Shown here in pieces: positions 61,213-64,000 of a stretch of 64,000 nt of DNA (position 1 is the stretch's first letter; each line of letters opens with the position of its first letter). Source of the stretch: Pseudobythopirellula maris (lineage in GTDB: Bacteria > Planctomycetota > Planctomycetia > Pirellulales > Lacipirellulaceae); the NCBI RefSeq assembly GCF_007859945.1, contig NZ_SJPQ01000004.1, positions 62,001 through 126,000 on the forward strand. The letters are read 5' to 3'. The translations under genes and the position numbers were made by a program. The notes under the pieces were generated by a model. That model saw nothing but the letters and a program-made list of their open reading frames with translations. It was not told where the DNA came from and did not search any database.

Positions 61213-62688
61213 ATGACCCGCAACCCACCCAGAGCCTTGCTCGACGACGACCTCTGGCGCCGCCTCGAGGCGTTCCGGCTCGACGAGCCGGGCGCCGCGC
61301 TGCCGATGACCCACCGGCTGGCGCAGGAGAACGGCTGGTCGCTCGACTTCGCCGAGCGGGTCACGCGCGAGTACAAGCGGTTCGTCTACCTGGCGATGAC
61401 CGCCGGCCATGTCGTTTGCCCCTCGGATGAGGTGGATCAGGCGTGGCACCTGCACTTGACCTACACACACAGCTACTGGGAGGGCCTCTGCCGGGGCGTT
61501 TTGGGCAAGCCACTGCACCATAACCCGACCCGAGGCGGCGCCGACGAGACTGACAAATTCATCGGTCTCTACAACCAGACGCTGGCGAGCTACCGCGCAG
61601 CGTTCAGTGAAGCGCCGCCCGAGGACGTTTGGCCGAGAGCCGAGGCGCGCTTTGGTCGGCGTGAGAAAGTGCTCGTTGACCGCCGCGCGGCGTGGGTCGT
61701 GCCCAAGCCGTGGCGGGTCGATCGCGGCCGTCCGCTCGTCGTCGCCGCTTGCCTGATCGCGATCGGCCCGCCGCTCGCCGCCGGAGCGACGCTCAACCCG
61801 TTGGATTTCGACGGGCCGCGGTTTCTCTCGTTCTATATTCCGCTCTGTCTGTTCGCGGCCGTGGCGGCGATGGTCTGCCGGTTCGCCTTGCGCAAGCCCG
61901 ACGACCCGAGCGCCCGGCTCGGCAGCGAAGACGCTGAGACCATTGGCGCCCTGCGCGGCAGGTGGCAGGGTGCGTTCCATGCCGCGCTCGCCGGGTTGAT
62001 GGCCGAGGAGGCCATCGAATTCGAGAAAGACGGCGCCTTCCTGCAAGGGAAGACTTATCTCGTCCGCGCGCGGCGCCAGCCGTTGCCCGAAGACAGCCCG
62101 CTGCGTCGGTCGATCCTTGAATCGACCCAAGACCGAGGGATGAATCTCAGCCATCTTGGCCCGGCGTCACGGCCCGAAGCCCGCCGCATCGTTGAGCGCC
62201 TGAAGGACGAAGGCTTGTTAGAGGCGCCTGCGTCTTACGCGTCGGTGAGGACCGTCTGCGGGTTGCTGCTCGGTTCCGCCTGGTTGTTGGGGGTCGCCAA
62301 ATTGGTCGGCGGAATCAGCCGCGACAAGCCAGTCGGCTGGCTCGTTGTTTCGGTCGTGGTGATGACGATCGTTTATGCACTGATCGCGTCGATGCCCCGC
62401 CAGACACGCACCGGCAAACGCCTGCTGAAGCAGTTGCAACGCAAGCGTGAAGTCTTGAAGCTGCGAGCCGAGCAAAAAACCTCCGGGTTGGGCGCCGAAG
62501 AACTCGCCCTAGCGGTTGGCCTGTTCGGGCTGTCGGCATGCCACGCGCCCGAGCTCAAGCAGTTTCAGCGATCGTTGTCGACCACGGCCGCCATCAATGG
62601 CGGCTGCAGCGCTAGCGGGTGCGGGGGGGACGGATCCGACGGCGGCGGTGGTTGCGGGGGCGGCTGTGGCGGATGCGGGGGCGATTAA
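61213..62688 (+). CDS. Glycine-rich-tailed membrane protein (TIGR04222-like)
   Basis: This 491-residue protein has an N-terminal soluble domain with the pattern SDEVDQAWHLHLTYTHSYWE, as in GRDP/DUF1399-type proteins. Two membrane helices follow (about 177-197 and 207-225). A cytoplasmic-sized domain comes next (EAIEFEKDGAFLQGK, then SPLRRSILEST). Two more membrane helices lie at about 349-365 and 376-395. The tail is very rich in Gly and Cys (SGCGGDGSDGGGGCGGGC). The tail and overall order match the TIGR04222 family. Function is unknown. Confidence 0.8.
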   Translation: MTRNPPRALLDDDLWRRLEAFRLDEPGAALPMTHRLAQENGWSLDFAERVTREYKRFVYLAMTAGHVVCPSDEVDQAWHLHLTYTHSYWEGLCRGVLGKPLHHNPTRGGADETDKFIGLYNQTLASYRAAFSEAPPEDVWPRAEARFGRREKVLVDRRAAWVVPKPWRVDRGRPLVVAACLIAIGPPLAAGATLNPLDFDGPRFLSFYIPLCLFAAVAAMVCRFALRKPDDPSARLGSEDAETIGALRGRWQGAFHAALAGLMAEEAIEFEKDGAFLQGKTYLVRARRQPLPEDSPLRRSILESTQDRGMNLSHLGPASRPEARRIVERLKDEGLLEAPASYASVRTVCGLLLGSAWLLGVAKLVGGISRDKPVGWLVVSVVVMTIVYALIASMPRQTRTGKRLLKQLQRKREVLKLRAEQKTSGLGAEELALAVGLFGLSACHAPELKQFQRSLSTTAAINGGCSASGCGGDGSDGGGGCGGGCGGCGGD

Positions 62689-62708
62689 CGCGTTTCTCGC
62701 CGCGAACC

Positions 62709-62737
62709 TTGACCCACCCCGATCCGTCAGCTACTTA
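62709..62737 (+). promoter_or_regulatory. Candidate promoter of the leuA leader
   Basis: TTGACC (62709-62714) is one base from the -35 consensus and is followed 17 bases later by TACTTA (62732-62737), a weak -10 match. Transcription from here would begin about 45 bases before the leader peptide. Confidence 0.5.
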
Positions 62738-62792
62738 TGAACGGACCAGAAGGGCTCGACCGACCGGCCCCTTCCTACCGAAATAGAGAAAT

Positions 62793-62849
62793 ATGAACGC
62801 CACGCTCCTACCGAACCTGCTCCTTCTACTCTCTTGCAAGAGGGCCTAG
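62793..62849 (+). CDS. Leucine-rich leader peptide of the leuA attenuator
   Basis: This small reading frame encodes MNATLLPNLLLLLSCKRA, 18 residues, ending in TAG. Seven of its codons are Leu: CTC, CTA, CTG, CTC, CTT, CTA, CTC. CTA and CTT are uncommon in the neighbouring genes. A weak ribosome-binding site (GAGA) lies just upstream. Its position 153 bp before leuA, followed by a terminator that can be disrupted by an alternative pairing, fits a leucine-controlled attenuator. Ribosome stalling on Leu codons during leucine starvation would favour readthrough. Function is inferred from layout; no experiment is known to me. Confidence 0.8.
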   Translation: MNATLLPNLLLLLSCKRA

Positions 62850-62896
62850 GTTCGTACGCAGCGATTCAAGCAGCCACCAAGAACCCCGGAGCCCTC
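62840..62896 (+). promoter_or_regulatory. Antiterminator pairing of the leuA attenuator
   Basis: The segment 62840-62853 (GAGGGCCTAGGTTC) overlaps the leader stop codon. It is complementary to 62881-62896 (GAACCCCGGAGCCCTC): six pairs (GAGGGC/GCCCTC), an internal loop, then five pairs (GGTTC/GAACC). It competes with the terminator stem, since both use the left arm at 62882-62893. An upstream palindrome CTCTTGCAAGAG (62831-62842) can sequester the segment when the leader is not translated. Confidence 0.75.
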
Positions 62897-62915
62897 GCAG
62901 GCTCCGGGGTTTTTT
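62882..62915 (+). terminator. Attenuator terminator before leuA
   Basis: A perfect 12-bp stem (AACCCCGGAGCC / GGCTCCGGGGTT) has a 6-base loop (CTCGCA) and a following T run. It sits 87 bp before the leuA start and 32 bp after the leader stop, the layout of an attenuator. It might also terminate the upstream gene at 62688, but that gene ends about 190 bp earlier. Confidence 0.9.
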
Positions 62916-63001
62916 CGTTTTCGCCCCGGGCCGCCCAGGCTTTCGGGGCGTTGGCGCCTCGGCCCGGGCGCCACTAAACCTTAGAATGCAGACCCCTGAC
63001 C

Positions 63002-64000
63002 ATGAATGCCGAGGCCATGTCCGAACCACGCCAGATCACGATCTTCGACACCACGCTCCGCGACGGCGAGCAATCGCCCGGCTGCAGCATGAACCTGAGC
63101 GAGAAGCTCGAGATGGCTCAGGCGCTCGTCGAGCTGCGCGTTGACGTCATGGAGGCGGGCTTCCCGATCGCCTCGCCGGGCGACTTCGAGGCCGTCAAGG
63201 CGATCGCCGGCGCCGTGAAAGGCGTGCAGGTCTGCGGCCTGGCCCGTTGCAACGACAAAGACATCGACCGCGCGTGGGAGGCTCTCAAGGAAGCCGAGCG
63301 GCCGCGGATCCACGTGTTTCTCGCCACGAGCGCGATCCACCGCGAGTTCAAGCTCAAGATGGGCAAGGAGGAGATCGTCCGGCGGGCGATCGAGGGCGTC
63401 AAACGGGCCAGGAACCTGTGCGACAACATCGAGTTCTCGCCCGAGGACGCGGCCCGCACCGAGATCGACTTCTTGTGCGAGGTGGTCGAGGCGGCGATCG
63501 ACGCCGGCGCCACGACCGTGAACATCCCCGACACGGTCGGCTACGCCACGCCCGTGCACATGGGCGGCGTGATCAAGTCGCTCGTCGACCGCGTGCCCTG
63601 CATCGACAAGGCGGTGATCAGCTGCCACTGCCACAACGACCTGGGCCTCGCCGTGGCCAACAGCTTGGCGTGTGTGGAGAACGGCGCCGGGCAGATCGAG
63701 TGCACGGTGAACGGCATCGGCGAGCGGGCCGGCAACTGCTCGCTCGAGGAGGTCGTGATGGCGCTGCGCACGCGGGGCGACTACTACGGCGCCGACACCG
63801 GGGTGCACACCCAGCGGCTTATGCCCACCAGCCGGTTGCTCTCGGGCATCACCGGCATGACGGTGCAACGCAACAAGGCGATTGTCGGTCGCAACGCGTT
63901 CGCCCACGAGGCGGGCATCCACCAAGACGGGATGCTCAAGAACCCCACGACCTACGAGATCATGCGGCCCGAGGACGTCGGGTTCACCAAGACCGACCTC
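63002..64000 (+). CDS. leuA: 2-Isopropylmalate synthase LeuA (N-terminal part, cut by window edge)
   Basis: The visible 333 codons cover the catalytic TIM barrel. [12 protein letters not shown] holds the first metal-binding Asp and the acetyl-CoA/2-ketoisovalerate site. Then come [28 protein letters not shown], and the [14 protein letters not shown] motif with the metal-binding His pair. [19 protein letters not shown] and [14 protein letters not shown] follow. It starts the leucine pathway by joining acetyl-CoA to 2-ketoisovalerate. The ATG at 63002 lacks a good ribosome-binding site; an ATG five codons later (63017) follows a GAGG. The C-terminal leucine-feedback domain lies outside the window. 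A leucine attenuator precedes it. Confidence 0.96.
   Translation, partial: MNAEAMSEPRQITIFDTTLRDGEQSPGCSMNLSEKLEMAQALVELRVDVMEAGFPIASPGDFEAVKAIAGAVKGVQVCGLARCNDKDIDRAWEALKEAERPRIHVFLATSAIHREFKLKMGKEEIVRRAIEGVKRARNLCDNIEFSPEDAARTEIDFLCEVVEAAIDAGATTVNIPDTVGYATPVHMGGVIKSLVDRVPCIDKAVISCHCHNDLGLAVANSLACVENGAGQIECTVNGIGERAGNCSLEEVVMALRTRGDYYGADTGVHTQRLMPTSRLLSGITGMTVQRNKAIVGRNAFAHEAGIHQDGMLKNPTTYEIMRPEDVGFTKTDL

Overview
The window looks like a chromosome segment of a Planctomycetota bacterium, most likely order Pirellulales (Lacipirellulaceae-like). The reasons are high GC, an LEPR-XLL N-terminal motif on a giant secreted protein, a DUF1559 pseudopilin, an SHD1-domain protein, four PEP-CTERM proteins (two with dockerin-like EF-hand repeats), a short YKLRNRRRFINFEEM-type planctomycete protein, and a divided flagellar cluster of the planctomycete type. 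This placement is inferred from gene content; no 16S or other marker is present.

Layout. 1-15262 (minus strand): flagellar rod, hook and export genes in the order TPR protein, flgN, histidine kinase, sigma-54 response regulator, then flgB-flgC-fliE-fliF-fliG-fliH-fliI-fliJ-motE-like-fliK-flgD (cut at the left edge). A textbook sigma-54 promoter lies in front of flgB, just after the gene for a sigma-54 activator, so the two-component pair probably drives the rod/export operon. 15408-17395: a degenerate esterase and malate dehydrogenase. 17767-23494 (plus): flhA-flhF-flhG-small membrane protein-fliA, closed by a strong terminator; 23558-24295 is a short flagellin on the opposite strand. 24498-34221: PEP-CTERM proteins, hisA, a Ser/Thr kinase, a DUF1559 pseudopilin and an ECF sigma factor. 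34559-46224: a double ABC-2 permease, two CNNM/CBS membrane proteins, a TPR lipoprotein, an SDR, pyruvate kinase and a SulP-STAS-carbonic anhydrase fusion. 46949-51817: a 1622-residue RTX/G8 surface protein. 52097-62688: ruvB, two related hydrolases, an SHD1 protein, ruvA, ruvC, a HicBA toxin-antitoxin pair, cysS and two membrane proteins. 63002-64000: leuA, cut at the right edge.

Most notable findings. (1) In front of leuA there is a complete candidate leucine attenuator: an 18-residue leader peptide with seven Leu codons (including the otherwise uncommon CTA and CTT), an intrinsic terminator, and a segment overlapping the leader stop codon that is complementary to the terminator's left arm. 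(2) The RTX array is a nested repeat: nonapeptides organised in an exact 270-bp (ten-nonapeptide) super-period seen seven times. (3) FliG carries a Pro/Ala-rich insertion of about 63 residues exactly at the hinge before its MFxF-like motif. (4) CysS has a tandem duplication of its C-terminal element. (5) Several small palindromic dispersed repeats occur, and two of them supply the last codons of real genes.
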